Of a DNA stretch of 21,252 nt, positions 11,310 to 20,950 are shown piece by piece. Both the position numbers and the translations under genes were made by a program. The DNA lies in NCBI GenBank assembly GCA_019649035.1, contig BMAT01008543.1, positions 243,830-265,081 of the forward strand, given 5' to 3'. Numbering within the stretch: position 1 is the stretch's first letter; each line of letters opens with the position of its first letter. This DNA comes from Elysia marginata (Eukaryota; Mollusca; Gastropoda; Plakobranchidae). Below the pieces are notes generated by a model. It saw nothing but the letters and a program-made list of their open reading frames with translations. It was not told where the DNA came from and did not search any database.

Positions 11310-12430
11310 GTTGAATAAAAACGGAAGACAGAAACACATTCACATACGATTATAAATATAAAGGTATGCAAAAAGTAAGCCATAATCCTACTGAGGATCA
11401 AGCAGCTCGGTGAACAGGCTTACATACTGTTTAAGACGTATGTGTGTGAAAATTGCCAAGTTATACCTTTTATAGACATGCATCACGATATGCTCCGTTC
11501 CTCTTAAAAGAAAAACAAAAAGATAGTAATCATAAAAGGCTTATAAGAGGTGATCAAATTCACAAAAGAAACTTAATGCGATATTTAGAGGGAAAAGGAT
11601 AACAAAAAGCGCCATCCTGAGGCTACAACGCAATCTCAAATTCAAATGTAAATATAAAAACCCATTATTTATAGAATATTATTATCATCATCAAAAATCC
11701 ACAAGCAGCCCAAAACTTCCTCGTAGCAGTAGCAGTTTTGGAGAACAATGAATGACATTGTATGTGTGTATGTGTGTGTGTGTGTGTTTTCCTTGGCGGA
11801 TTGGCAAAGCTAGGCTTTAATTTAGAGAACTGCTGTTATTAATATTACTTACTTTATGCTTGGTTTACTTTTACAGGAGATTTTTATCTATATTTGAACG
11901 CCCTGAGCCAAAAATAATTATACTTTCATGACAGGTTAAGGTTGAGGTAGAGGAAAAGGGTAGGGAATAAATTAATAATGATGTTTTTTTTGTTTTTGCC
12001 TGTCTGTATGTCTGATTGCTTTACAAACACAACTTCTCGGTAGCTGCTAGATCTTAGCCCATGGCATCGGAAATTATGGTTGCGTGTCTTGCTATTCGAA
12101 TAACTAAATTCGCTTTTAAATTTGACCTCCTCTCTAACTTGTGCTGATTATTTCGAGCTGTGTTTTCCTGCACTGTATACTACTAAGCAACCTTGTTGGC
12201 TTCGTTTAATCAGACTTTTATATTGTTGTAGCTTGTTTATATTTTCTTTCCTTTCTATAATGTCTTCTAGTTTGTCTCCAGCGGTTGTCTTCCTCTGCTT
12301 CCTTCCTCGTTTTCTTCATTACTAGTTTAATAATTTTGATCTAAAAGTTTTACGCTCTTCCCTTCTGTTCTTGTCTCTTGGTTTAAATAATTTTTTTTAT
12401 ACATCTATCATCTTATTCTTTACCCACAGC
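11310..12430. other. AT-rich non-coding stretch
   Basis: No gene is recognised. It contains the (TG)n array at 11763-11787 and a low-complexity plus frame at 12122-12325 (Leu, Cys, Phe, Ser rich) without a family motif. Confidence 0.45.
11763..11787 (+). repeat. (TG)n microsatellite
   Basis: TG units are interrupted once by an A early in the array. About 25 bases. Confidence 0.93.
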
Positions 12431-12436
12431 CCCCGA

Positions 12437-12508
12437 TCTGTCTGTCTGTCTATGTGTGTCTCTCTCCCCCTCTTCTTCTCTCTTTCTCCCTTTCTCTCTC
12501 TCCCTTCC
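12437..12508 (+). repeat. Pyrimidine-rich CTGT/CT microsatellite
   Basis: (CTGT)n passes into CTCTCTCCCCC and TTCTCTCT units. The plus strand is nearly all pyrimidine. Overlapping frames on both strands across it (12371-12601 plus, 12413-12784 minus) owe part of their length to the repeat. Confidence 0.85.
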
Positions 12509-12509
12509 A

Positions 12510-13095
12510 CTTTTCGGAAATTCAAATCTTCTTACCATCCCGCCCTCCACCCCTCTCTTGCACCCCCAACACGTCCATGCCATAAACGGCCAAACGTATA
12601 ATTTACTATGTCCTCTTCTGTCTTCAACTTGAAGCCACCAGTTTTTGTTGTACACGCCACCTATCACAACAGGAAGATGGACTGACTCAAACACAAGAAC
12701 GTGTCGCATTCCAAAGCACAGGATTATTTTTCTTAAATTATAAAAGGGGAGATCTGAAACGACCTTTTCTCGTTGGGAATGCAAGGCGATTAAATCTCAA
12801 TTGTTGAAAAATAAAACGTGAAATGATAGCAATGTAAGCCCGCAAGGACAGTTATTTACACTGGAGATCAACTTTGTAAAATAGAGCTACAACAAGGCAA
12901 GGCCTGCAAGCCTGGGCACTGGCATTCATGTACTACTGCTAGAGTGCTAGGGGAAGGTATACTTCATTCCTATTTATGATTTATAAATATTTTTTTAAAA
13001 CAAAAAAAAACGCGTATTGTGACTGCGACTCTCGGCAAATGTCGTTGGAATCTTAATCTTTTTCTCTCTTTTCTTATACGTGTATCATTAATAGG
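12510..13095. other. Non-coding stretch; minus-strand open region at 12536-12784
   Basis: The upstream part of minus frame 12413-12784 is not repeat-derived. It contains Trp- and Cys-containing sequence, but no domain I recognise. Within 12536-12660 two of the three minus frames are open, which weakens any coding claim. Confidence 0.35.
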
Positions 13096-13100
13096 CCTAA

Positions 13101-13114
13101 TCTCTCTGTCTCTG

Positions 13115-13145
<31 letters not shown>

Positions 13146-13175
13146 CTCTCTCTTTCTCTCTCTTTTTTTTTCTCT
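13101..13175 (+). repeat. CT/CTGT/TCTA compound microsatellite
   Basis: CTCTCTGTC, (CT)n and (CTAT)n blocks are followed by TTTCTCTC and T-run sequence. The translation of plus frame 13019-13270 is a Ser-Leu-Tyr repeat for this reason. Confidence 0.88.
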
Positions 13176-13223
13176 TGGAGTCTATTTTTCTACTTGTGTA
13201 CCTACCTGCCGTTCTGTGTATCT

Positions 13224-13298
13224 GTCTGGCTCTATCTTTCTTCTGTCTCTCTGGCTCTATCTATCCTTAGTCCCTCTGGCTCTATCTATCTGTCTATC
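13224..13298 (+). repeat. 25-bp minisatellite-like tandem repeat, three copies
   Basis: The core CTGGCTCTATCT recurs with a start-to-start spacing of 25 bases, at 13224, 13249 and 13274. The last copy is slightly changed at its 3' side. It ends at a CTTCAG motif that forms a splice-acceptor-like site. Confidence 0.75.
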
Positions 13299-13371
13299 TT
13301 CAGAGGAAACCTTCCAAATCAAAGCTGATCATTCAGAACTGACAAAGTTGGAACATGTCTGGGAGTAAGTT

Positions 13372-14330
13372 TTTTTTCTTTCTTTTTTTTAGTTTTAAGA
13401 GATCTCAACTTAAACTACGAAAAAAATTGTATTTAAGTCTTTAAAATTACGCTGCGCCCAACAGAAAAATTTTCTTCTAATTAATCCAGTAACACATCAT
13501 TGAAACTTTTACGGTTTATGATGAACAAAGTTATAACTTGTATAAGAAGTATAATTCAAGTGCTCTGATTTCAAAGTGTTTGTCCATTCCAAAGAGATTC
13601 GAATTCGTAAAAGTATCTATCTCTGTATCCCCTTTTGCAAAAAATCGCAAGTACTTTTTTAACAGCTCTGAAACCCTAATATTCTTTCCTTAAACTTAAG
13701 CTGTCCGCAAAGTGGATCGATAACATATCGCCAACAACAGCATCAGTTCGTCTTTTTTATCACTCAATCATGACGAACATTGACGAGAATTATACCCTTT
13801 CAAAGTTCTATACACCCAAAGAACAAATTTAGCTGCACTCTGTGTATTTACACAGTGCTTTCTCATTCAAGTGATGCCCTTCACATCTGAATGGTTCTGG
13901 GGGTAATTTCGGGAAAAGATACACATTAAACTATTCAGACAACTCAATTTGTAATCACTCAGGAATGTACACGGAGGCGCATTCAGTATAAATTTGCATT
14001 ACATAAATTTAGCAAGCAAGCAGTGTGTCGCCAAAAGAATTCAAGTTTCCGAGTTATCTATAATTGCATTCTTGATATGCGGGTTGATCAAAGTGCAGGA
14101 GGCAATGACTGTTATGCAAACCAAGGTAAAAGGAACAAAAGAAAAAAAAGGATTATTCAGTTGAAAGATACTAGAAGAGAGCCGACCCCACCCAAAAAGA
14201 GTATTTTCAAATATGTTATACGAATCAAATATAACACAGAGCTCAATATGCATTGCACATTAAGTTTCCAGATTGACCGTAGCTACAATGATGTTACGAA
14301 ACTCCTACAGAACCGCAGCTTGTATTAAGA
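13372..14330. other. AT-rich non-coding stretch
   Basis: No gene is recognised. A 101-codon plus frame at 14023-14328 is Lys/Arg/Asn rich, as AT-rich random sequence gives, and has no motif. A minus frame overlaps it at 14041-14253. Confidence 0.45.
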
Positions 14331-14339
14331 CTCGAAGAG

Positions 14340-14485
14340 CCTTTACTAAGAATTTTCACAACTGCATTCCTGTGTATTCGTGGCTGAGAAATGGTCGACT
14401 TGATTAAGGCAGGAACCGAACTCCGTACCTTGTGATCTAGTGGCTGAAACCAATATCTATCACAAGATCACGATAGCGTTTTCCG
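14340..14485 (-). mobile_element. tRNA-derived SINE-like element, minus strand
   Basis: On the minus strand a B-box-like AGTTCGGTTCC (9 of 11 to GGTTCGANNCC) is followed by TGCC, the usual context in tRNA-like heads. About 48 bases upstream, TGATCTTGTGAT is a degenerate A-box candidate. Downstream comes a GACCATTTCTCAGC segment and then an ACACAGGAATGC-containing tail. CTTGTGAT in the head pairs perfectly with ATCACAAG, giving an 8-base stem that is not a cloverleaf feature. The tail differs from the elements at 7228 and 16721, so this may be another family. Boundaries are approximate. Confidence 0.5.
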
Positions 14486-14489
14486 AAAG

Positions 14490-14818
14490 AACATAATCAA
14501 TTCCTTCAAAGCAAGAAAAGGGGAATCTTGTTTATAAATGTAGTTAACTCCATATCGGAGACCTAAGGATAAATATAACAATACAACCCGTCTAAAGATC
14601 GGTGGGAAAAGCAAAAACCATTAAGGAATATTAAGTTTGTCAATAAAGCTAATTAACAGATAAACTTTAAATACAAGTGCAGGCCATTTATTCCGATTTA
14701 CGCGTTGATGAAATAGGAAATTGGTCTCTTGTGAAGACCGAGATGAAATGCTGCCATATGTTTTCCCATACATGCTAATTCCTTGTCAAACAAGTCGAAC
14801 TAAAGGTACAATATTTCC
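14490..14818. other. AT-rich non-coding stretch
   Basis: No supported features. Several stops fall in each frame. Confidence 0.5.

Positions 14819-14821
<3 letters not shown>

Positions 14822-14862
<41 letters not shown>
14822..14862 (+). repeat. (AG)n microsatellite
   Basis: An uninterrupted AG array of about 41 bases, with short GAGAGA flanks. Minus frame 14786-15049 is a Ser-Leu translation of it. Confidence 0.97.
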
Positions 14863-14865
<3 letters not shown>

Positions 14866-14869
14866 AGAG

Positions 14870-16715
14870 ATCAATAAAACCATGACATATCTCTCTCTTT
14901 AGACCACCAAAATACATGAACCTGCACTTTGGTGGTAAACTTCCGACAAAACAGTTTAAGCGGAAACAATAAACATCACAGCGCTTATTCATTCTGCATG
15001 CATTGTTAATGTTATGGTGCCTTGAACAATCGTCTTCATCCCCATTCATGCAAAGACGTTATAAGTTTCGAACTCTGGAGAATGGATCGTTTCTAATTGT
15101 GGTTGTAAATGAATTCATATTTAATACACTATGCTTAGTGAACTTGTTTTTAACTAAGCCACATATATCTGGAGCCTTGCAACTCTAGACCTTGCTTGCA
15201 CATGCTGTTGAAAGAGCTGTAAATATAGAAAACCAAATTTGAGATAGCACTCAACAATGAGACGATTCATGAGCGATAGAATCGATGCATTATGTTGTTG
15301 ATTATTTCATCAGTATTTGTGTTTTTCTATTTATTTCAAAGTTGGCTTATCTTTTTCAAAAGTTTTTTTTTAAACCATTATGAATCGTGCAATAAATAGC
15401 ACTGAAAATCAGAGGTTCCCCAAGTGGCTTGACAAATCCAGACTCGTAATGTTTTGATGTTCTAATTTTCTAAGTAGGGAACAGAAGAAATGCAATTGTT
15501 GAGGTCATTTAAAAATTAAAAAAAAACATTGAGTATTTATTACTTAATCTAAGATTGAGATTGAAGCCAAAATCACACTGTGACCAAACTCCTTAATCCA
15601 TTTAACGCCACAATGAAAGGAGACTTAAGCTGTTTTGATTGATTATTTTGCTTAATTGACCAAGTGATTGATGACCTAGCTGATTTCTCAGAGTGTCTAC
15701 TAGGTGTTGTGACCCCGGGCCTTTCTGAGCTGACCACATCAGAGAAGTCTTGGTCGGGCTCGGCGTCGCAGCTGCAGCTGGTAACCTAGATGACTCAGAC
15801 CCTTCATTGGTTAAAAGCGTTGCGTGTAATTGATAGTTTTGTTATGTGAAGATTGGCGGCCATTCTTGATGCAGGCGTACTTTTAATGCCTCACTTTTGA
15901 CATACATGGCAAGACGCCTAACGTTTAGGTAAACAACCTTTAAAAGACTTGTTAAATACTTCTTTGGCCAAGGTCTGTACAAGTAGTACCGTTCTGCCCC
16001 ATAACTGATTGCCTCGTTTGCCATATTTTCATGATGGCAGGGAGTTAGGCAATACTATGACAATACTGTAATAGTTAAAGCTGCTTCTACATTACCTATT
16101 TTGGAAGAACAGCATTGCTCAACAACATTTAAAGGCCACTCTATCTCTGAAGGGCATAGGCCTAAATAGTTCAAGATGACTCAGAAGAAACTAAAAGATA
16201 AAATTATTTAAAAATTTACTTGCTTCCTTTTTAATCACACTTAAATCGTACTGTGTTATGGAGATCTTATTTTTTTACCGATCTTATCGCAGAGTTGTGT
16301 GATATGCTTTCAAAAGAGTTAAAAAGTTCATAAAATTTTAAGAATTTTGACAAATTACTGAGCAGCTATGGGAGGAATGAATTGTGATAAATTTAAATAG
16401 GATTAACATCCAAATTATGGTATATAAGAAAATACGACCTTTCAAAATATAAACCTTAAGTCATAAAGCCTAAAAACCCGGTTGAGAGTACATATACATG
16501 TATAGGTGGTCCTAACTTTATATTGAAATGTAAAGTTGAATACTCATTACCCTGACCTCATCACAAACCTCGAAAGTACCAAAGCTCTTATTCTATAAAC
16601 CACTGTGCTGCGCTATACGAAATAGGCGCCTTTGGTATGTGCTACCAGAGGCTACTATAATCTCTTTGGCCTTGCCATCTATCTAGATCTCATAAATTTA
16701 AAGTAATTAGGGTTA
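14870..16715. other. AT-rich non-coding stretch
   Basis: No gene is recognised. Two TGATTGAT motifs lie at 15636 and 15665. A somewhat GC-richer segment lies at 15705-15800. A perfect 12-base palindrome lies at 16493-16504 (TATACATGTATA), and a short hairpin (TTTGGTA/TACCAGA) lies near 16629-16648. None marks a known gene. Confidence 0.45.
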
Positions 16716-16720
16716 ACTTT

Positions 16721-16850
16721 GGCCCTATAGGTAAGGCGGTTGACCCTTAATTAATACGTCTCGGGTTCGAACCCCAGCATTGGCAATTTTTGTTTTGCTT
16801 CCCTGTGTCCACCCAGCCCTTACTGGGTAGCTAAATATCTTAAAGATTCG
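16721..16850 (+). mobile_element. tRNA-derived SINE with hairpin-like tail domain
   Basis: The head has an A-box-like TAGGTAAGGCGG (16728-16739) and a perfect B box GGTTCGAACCC (16764-16774), 36 bases apart, slightly shorter than in a tRNA. The sequence after the B box (CCAGC) is typical of a tRNA-like T-arm exit. A T-rich linker leads to a perfect hairpin at 16811-16828 (ACCCAG, six-base loop, CTGGGT), then AGCT. The layout matches the element at 7228. A conserved tail domain is known in several invertebrate SINE superfamilies; which one this is needs a database search. A plus frame starting at 16857 just beyond it has no motif. Confidence 0.7.
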
Positions 16851-16859
16851 GCGAAAATG

Positions 16860-17200
16860 AAGGCGGCGAGGAAAGCAGTCACTTGTGGTAAACTTAGTCG
16901 TGTTACTAAGAAAAAACCCACATTGTTCCGTGTAACTTTACTTGTCAAAGCCGGGCAGAGAGATTTTCTAAAAACGCTCTCAGAGCTATTTTGGGTCTTT
17001 CACCTCAATCTTTTTGTAGCTCTAAGTTGTTTACAATATTTTTTTTATATATTTTTAATGTGTTTTTTTCCAAACAACAAAGTAACTGTGGGTAATAATT
17101 TTTGTTTGTTGCGTAAAGTTAAGAGTTGGTCTGATTAAAAACATGTACTATTTCTAAATTTCAACAAGTAAAGTTTTTATGAGATTTTCTGGTGTATACT
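16860..17200. other. AT-rich non-coding stretch
   Basis: No supported gene. A 93-codon plus frame at 16857-17138 is Phe/Leu-rich in its second half and has no recognised domain. Confidence 0.4.
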
Positions 17201-17203
17201 TAC

Positions 17204-17359
17204 AAATAACATGGCCTAAATTAAGTGAATCCCCTAGAGAGTCTTGCCACGAAAGTTTCTCTAACAAGGTAATCGACTCCGTGTGGTTCAAGGTAATTTG
17301 TCTATAGCCATTACGCTTTTCCAAAAGCAAGTTTATAAGGTACAACTGATCTAAGGGCA
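17204..17359 (-). other. Candidate internal exon on the minus strand
   Basis: A 156-base segment is open in only one of three frames, for about 51 codons. On the minus strand it is preceded by a pyrimidine tract ending in GTAG (CCCTCTTTTCTGCCGTAG) and followed by a consensus donor, GTAAGTAT. The peptide is mixed in composition and Leu-rich, with stretches such as LINLLLEK and SWQDSLGDSLNLGHVI, and is not repeat-derived. Entry and exit are both phase 1. I recognise no family. It could be an exon of an otherwise unseen gene, or chance: a window of this size should give several such combinations. It is the best of the splice-bounded segments seen. Confidence 0.22.
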
Positions 17360-17379
17360 CTACGGCAGAAAAGAGGGCT

Positions 17380-17960
17380 ACTTATCTGATAGGCGTGTCA
17401 ACTAATAACACTAAAAAGGGTCAGGCATGTCCTGCAATAGCCGTTGGTCATTTCTGTGGTGGAATAAGTACTGCCAGGGCGTCTGTCGCCATGATGCAAC
17501 AGAGATTAGGTGCACTGATAAGGCGTGAGGACAGGTAGGCCTAGATCTAGTCCCACATAGGATAGGACACTGTGTAAGAAACTTAGGAGACGTTCAACTC
17601 CACAGAGAGCGTGAAAACCAGGGATCAACGGCTGCCTGCAATAATGTAGTCTCACTGCTGGTCACTATCTGGTCATCTAAGCCTAGGATGCCTGGACGCT
17701 TGGACACCCTGACCACTTAGCCTGGGCCAACTTAACTCATGCCTGACAAGGCGGACTCTGTTTTCCGCACAGTTTTGGTTTTTCGAGCTTCTTTAGCCCG
17801 CTTAGGAGACGAAAAAACCGAACTGTTACAGTGATGTACATTGCTGACAGTCATGTGTGATGTGAGATGTCGCCATCACCGACTTCTGGCAATCTCACTG
17901 ACCAGCCGGACAGGTTGAAGAGCTTGGTCAGGGAAGATCAGCCGATTGCCGCATAAGATC
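17380..17960. other. GC-richer block of unknown origin
   Basis: This block of almost 600 bases is less AT-rich than its flanks and has few homopolymers. It contains the 11-mer CTTAGGAGACG twice (17582-17592 and 17801-17811). An imperfect inverted repeat of 16-base arms (13 of 16 paired) lies at 17770-17785 and 17810-17825. No long frame is open on either strand. It may be a decayed transposable element, such as an LTR or a non-autonomous DNA element, but no terminal repeats or protein relics were identified. Confidence 0.35.
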
Positions 17961-17964
17961 TTAC

Positions 17965-19610
17965 AGTTTACATTCTGACATCCTAGTGAGCTGCGTACAT
18001 TTTACAAAGGTTCTCTAGGTAGAGAGTAACAATGGTATTGCAAACAAAAACCAGATTACAACACAGAAAAAAATTAACAGAAAAAAATTAAGAACTTTTA
18101 AAGTATTAGTGATAAAATATTTCTTTTTTAAAAAGTTCTGAGAGAAAAAGTATTTTTATACTGTATAAAGAGGTCTGCATAACATAAACTGGCTTCAGTG
18201 ATATTTAAACTTACAAATTAAAACAGTCAGACATAGCACTGCAAGCGGTATGTATGCACTGTATACTTAAAGGCAAAAACATTATTTTTACTCTCACAGA
18301 AGGTGAATTCAGCTAATGCGACTACAATATATATTAATATAGGCCATGACTTTTCAATTTTTCTCTCATCATTATCATTTGCCTTATCACCCATCACCCA
18401 TTTTTTCTCCCTCACCACACAGTCACAGACACAATAACATTGAAAGTTTCCTTAATGTATTTTATTGATTTTCATGGCGATAAGATGAAATCTTTTGAAA
18501 AAAAAACAGCCTTACATCTGTGTGAAAACATTAACACTGGCATAATGTAAGTTCAATGTCTCCTCCATGTCACTTTGCGTTCTTGAAACAGACACTAAGT
18601 AGACCGCAATTCGATACGGAAGCTGACTCTAAAGTGATGCCGATGGCAACATATGGTGAATAACGTAGCTACGATAGAAGATAGCGATTTGAACGTTGAG
18701 AGACTCAGGTTTTTTTGCCCTCGTGTGGTGTGCACACGTTTAACTAAGTAGATATTCTTGTGCGAAGGCTTAAGTATGGCTAAGCCTTGGCACTGTTCAC
18801 ATGTTTGAGTTAACATAAAGTCAATTTATGTAGCCATAGAACCATACGTCTTAAACCGTCATTAAATTGGTGTAACTGCTACATTGATGGCTTCATAGAT
18901 CTAGTTATCTAGGCCTGCAATTTCCCTGATCAATGGATTATTCCAAAGAATTGTCTATACCTATTACACCTGAAAGTTGAATAGCCTTGATTTGTCATTT
19001 CGGCATCCATCACCGCCTAAAATGACACATGTCGTTAGTACTATAACAACATATCCCAGCTTTTAAGACAACGAGTCGACAAAACAAGAAAATATTAATT
19101 TTCCACAGTTGAAAATGACTCGTTTCATAGAAAAATAGAATGAGTCCAAAGCTTAGAATATTACTAAGCAGTATAAAACAATGATCCACTCTGTCTTTAA
19201 TGAGTTTGATATTGACACAAGCTTATCGAGGGTTAAATTAGAAGAAGTCTTGTACAGTGATCAACTTTCCAGAAGTTGTAAGACCTTTAACAACACATAA
19301 ATAGATACGTTCTGGAGAGCTTTACCAACACATATAGATACGTGCTGTACTCACGTAGAATTCTTTAGATCGAATCCAAAATTATTTTGTGCGACGCAAG
19401 AAACATTTCTTATAAGTTTTTCTTGAAATAAAATATTATGTAGAATCGATTTTGGAATGCAGCAGCTATAAATTTATTTAGCTTAGGGTAAAGCTGTTTT
19501 TGTTGTTATAGGTTTTTATAATAATGATGATGCCATTAAAATCTTATTTTAGGCATGGGTAAAGCCCTGGGAGAAAAGTAACACACCGAATAAACGGATA
19601 TGAAGGTACG
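17965..19610. other. AT-rich non-coding stretch
   Basis: No gene is recognised. Minus frames 18227-18418 and 18595-18816 have no family motif and lack convincing splice contexts. It contains the 35-bp duplication at 19285-19347. Confidence 0.45.
19285..19347 (+). repeat. 35-bp direct duplication, 1.8 copies
   Basis: CTTTAACAACACATAAATAG at 19285 and CTTTACCAACACATATAG at 19320 begin two adjacent copies. Both continue through ATACGT and a CTG. The second copy has a 2-base deletion and ends early. Confidence 0.7.
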
Positions 19611-19616
19611 TCGGAA

Positions 19617-19672
19617 CTCTCTCTCTCTGTCTCTCTGTCTCTCTCTGTCTCTCTGTCTCTCTGTCTCTCTCT
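19617..19672 (+). repeat. CT/G period-8 microsatellite
   Basis: CTCTCTGT and CTCTCTCTGT units alternate over about 56 bases. The plus strand is almost wholly pyrimidine, broken by regularly spaced G. Confidence 0.92.
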
Positions 19673-19679
19673 TAAAATT

Positions 19680-20560
19680 CTATCCTTAAAACATTTTTTC
19701 TGCGAATTACAGTTGTTTCAGCCTTGTAGCTTGTGGCTCTTCGCACTCTATTATAAGTCAACAAAGCTCAATCAATCAAAAAGGCCACCAAACTTTGCAA
19801 TACATATAGGACTATATAGATTGAAACGTGAGACCATCTGTTACATGGGTGAACTTGATCTTATGACATTCAGTCACCATTAAGAGCGCATAAAAGAGCC
19901 ATCAGTCCAAACCACTGGGTGAACTTTGAACCGTAGACCATACAAATCTTGTCAGTTGTTCGCACCAAGTCACCTTTAGAATATTAATATAATGTTATTC
20001 TACAACTCAATATTTACTAGCCAAATAATTAAAGAAGTTCCGCCCTTATTACTCATCGCGAAAGACAAAAATACATGGGTGGGTGCCGAGAATTGACATT
20101 CGGTTCTAAGAATATCTTAATTTAATCTTTTTAACTTAGGTCAAGGAAGTCTCGGCCTGTTTGTTTCTTGCAGTATCAGCCCAACTCAAAGTACATGAAC
20201 AATGTGCACTTATTAACCCTTTCGAACAAGAGAAATCCATTTAACGAAGTGAAGGACAACAGCTAAGGCCGACAACCGCGATGGTTGCACCGGAGACAAG
20301 GAAACAAGTTGACGTGACTGCAAACCACACTCAGACTAACATAGAAGTGGTATGGTAACATGTCCTCTCTCTCTCTATCATACACCTTAGTAAGTTGCAC
20401 TTGATGTCTATTATAAGACAATGAGAAAACAAATAATTAAAACATAAAGTTCAGGATTACCTTGGTTAGATTACCAGGATTGAATGGTCTAACAAATATC
20501 ATACATATGGTAACAAGCATTAAAGGATATTTTTACAAGCCCAATTCCACTTCAAATGTG
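19680..20560. other. AT-rich non-coding stretch
   Basis: No complete gene. A splice-acceptor-like site at 20171-20173 precedes a 30-codon open segment (see findings). A short (CT)n run lies at 20363-20378. Confidence 0.4.
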
Positions 20561-20569
20561 CTGTCAGGG

Positions 20570-20632
20570 CTTGGGTCCCAATGATAATGTACGGGCTGCC
20601 ACCCAGAGACTAGCGGGGATACCATGACTTAG
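20570..20632 (+). mobile_element. Probable SINE tail fragment
   Basis: CCACCCAG at 20599-20606 is followed by about eight bases, then GGGGATACC and ATGACTT. The order (CCACCCAG, spacer, GGG-TA-CC, TGACTT) resembles the tail of the 16721 element. The tRNA-like head upstream is too decayed to call; only a weak GGGTCCCAAT remains at about 20575. Confidence 0.35.
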
Positions 20633-20654
20633 TATGGTAACAATGAAATGCAAC

Positions 20655-20785
20655 AAATAGCAATAAAAATAAAAATAACGGTGGGGATAGTATATGTAAT
20701 ATAAACAATAAATATAATAAAATCATAATAAAATATTATTAAAAAATATCGATGTAAATAATATTAATAATGATAATAAAAATAC
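20655..20785 (+). repeat. AT-rich AAT/AAAT degenerate repeat
   Basis: Interrupted AATA, AATAAT and AAAAT units run across about 130 bases with almost no G or C. Confidence 0.75.
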
Positions 20786-20864
20786 TTCTTTTTTAGCACT
20801 GTTGTCAAAATAGCTAAGATAGAGCAAAGAAGGAGAAAAAGTAATTGTGAGATTGTAACATGCA

Positions 20865-20950
20865 GTAATGATGACGATGATCATTATGATGGTTAGAATA
20901 ACTGTGATCACAGTTATAGTACCGATGACGATAGTCATCATCATGATAAA

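Noticed and set aside
12413-12784. 123-codon minus-strand frame as a gene
   Set aside because: Its C-terminal third is translation of the CT-rich repeat, and the rest has a second open frame on the same strand. Only 12536-12660 is kept, as a weak exon lead.
16594-16612. A-box-like GCACAGTGGTTTA on the minus strand
   Set aside because: Only a poor TTCGAGG match lies downstream, at short spacing; not enough for a SINE call.
19550-19610. Plus exon between TTATTTTAG and AAG-GTACGT
   Set aside because: All three frames contain a stop before the donor.
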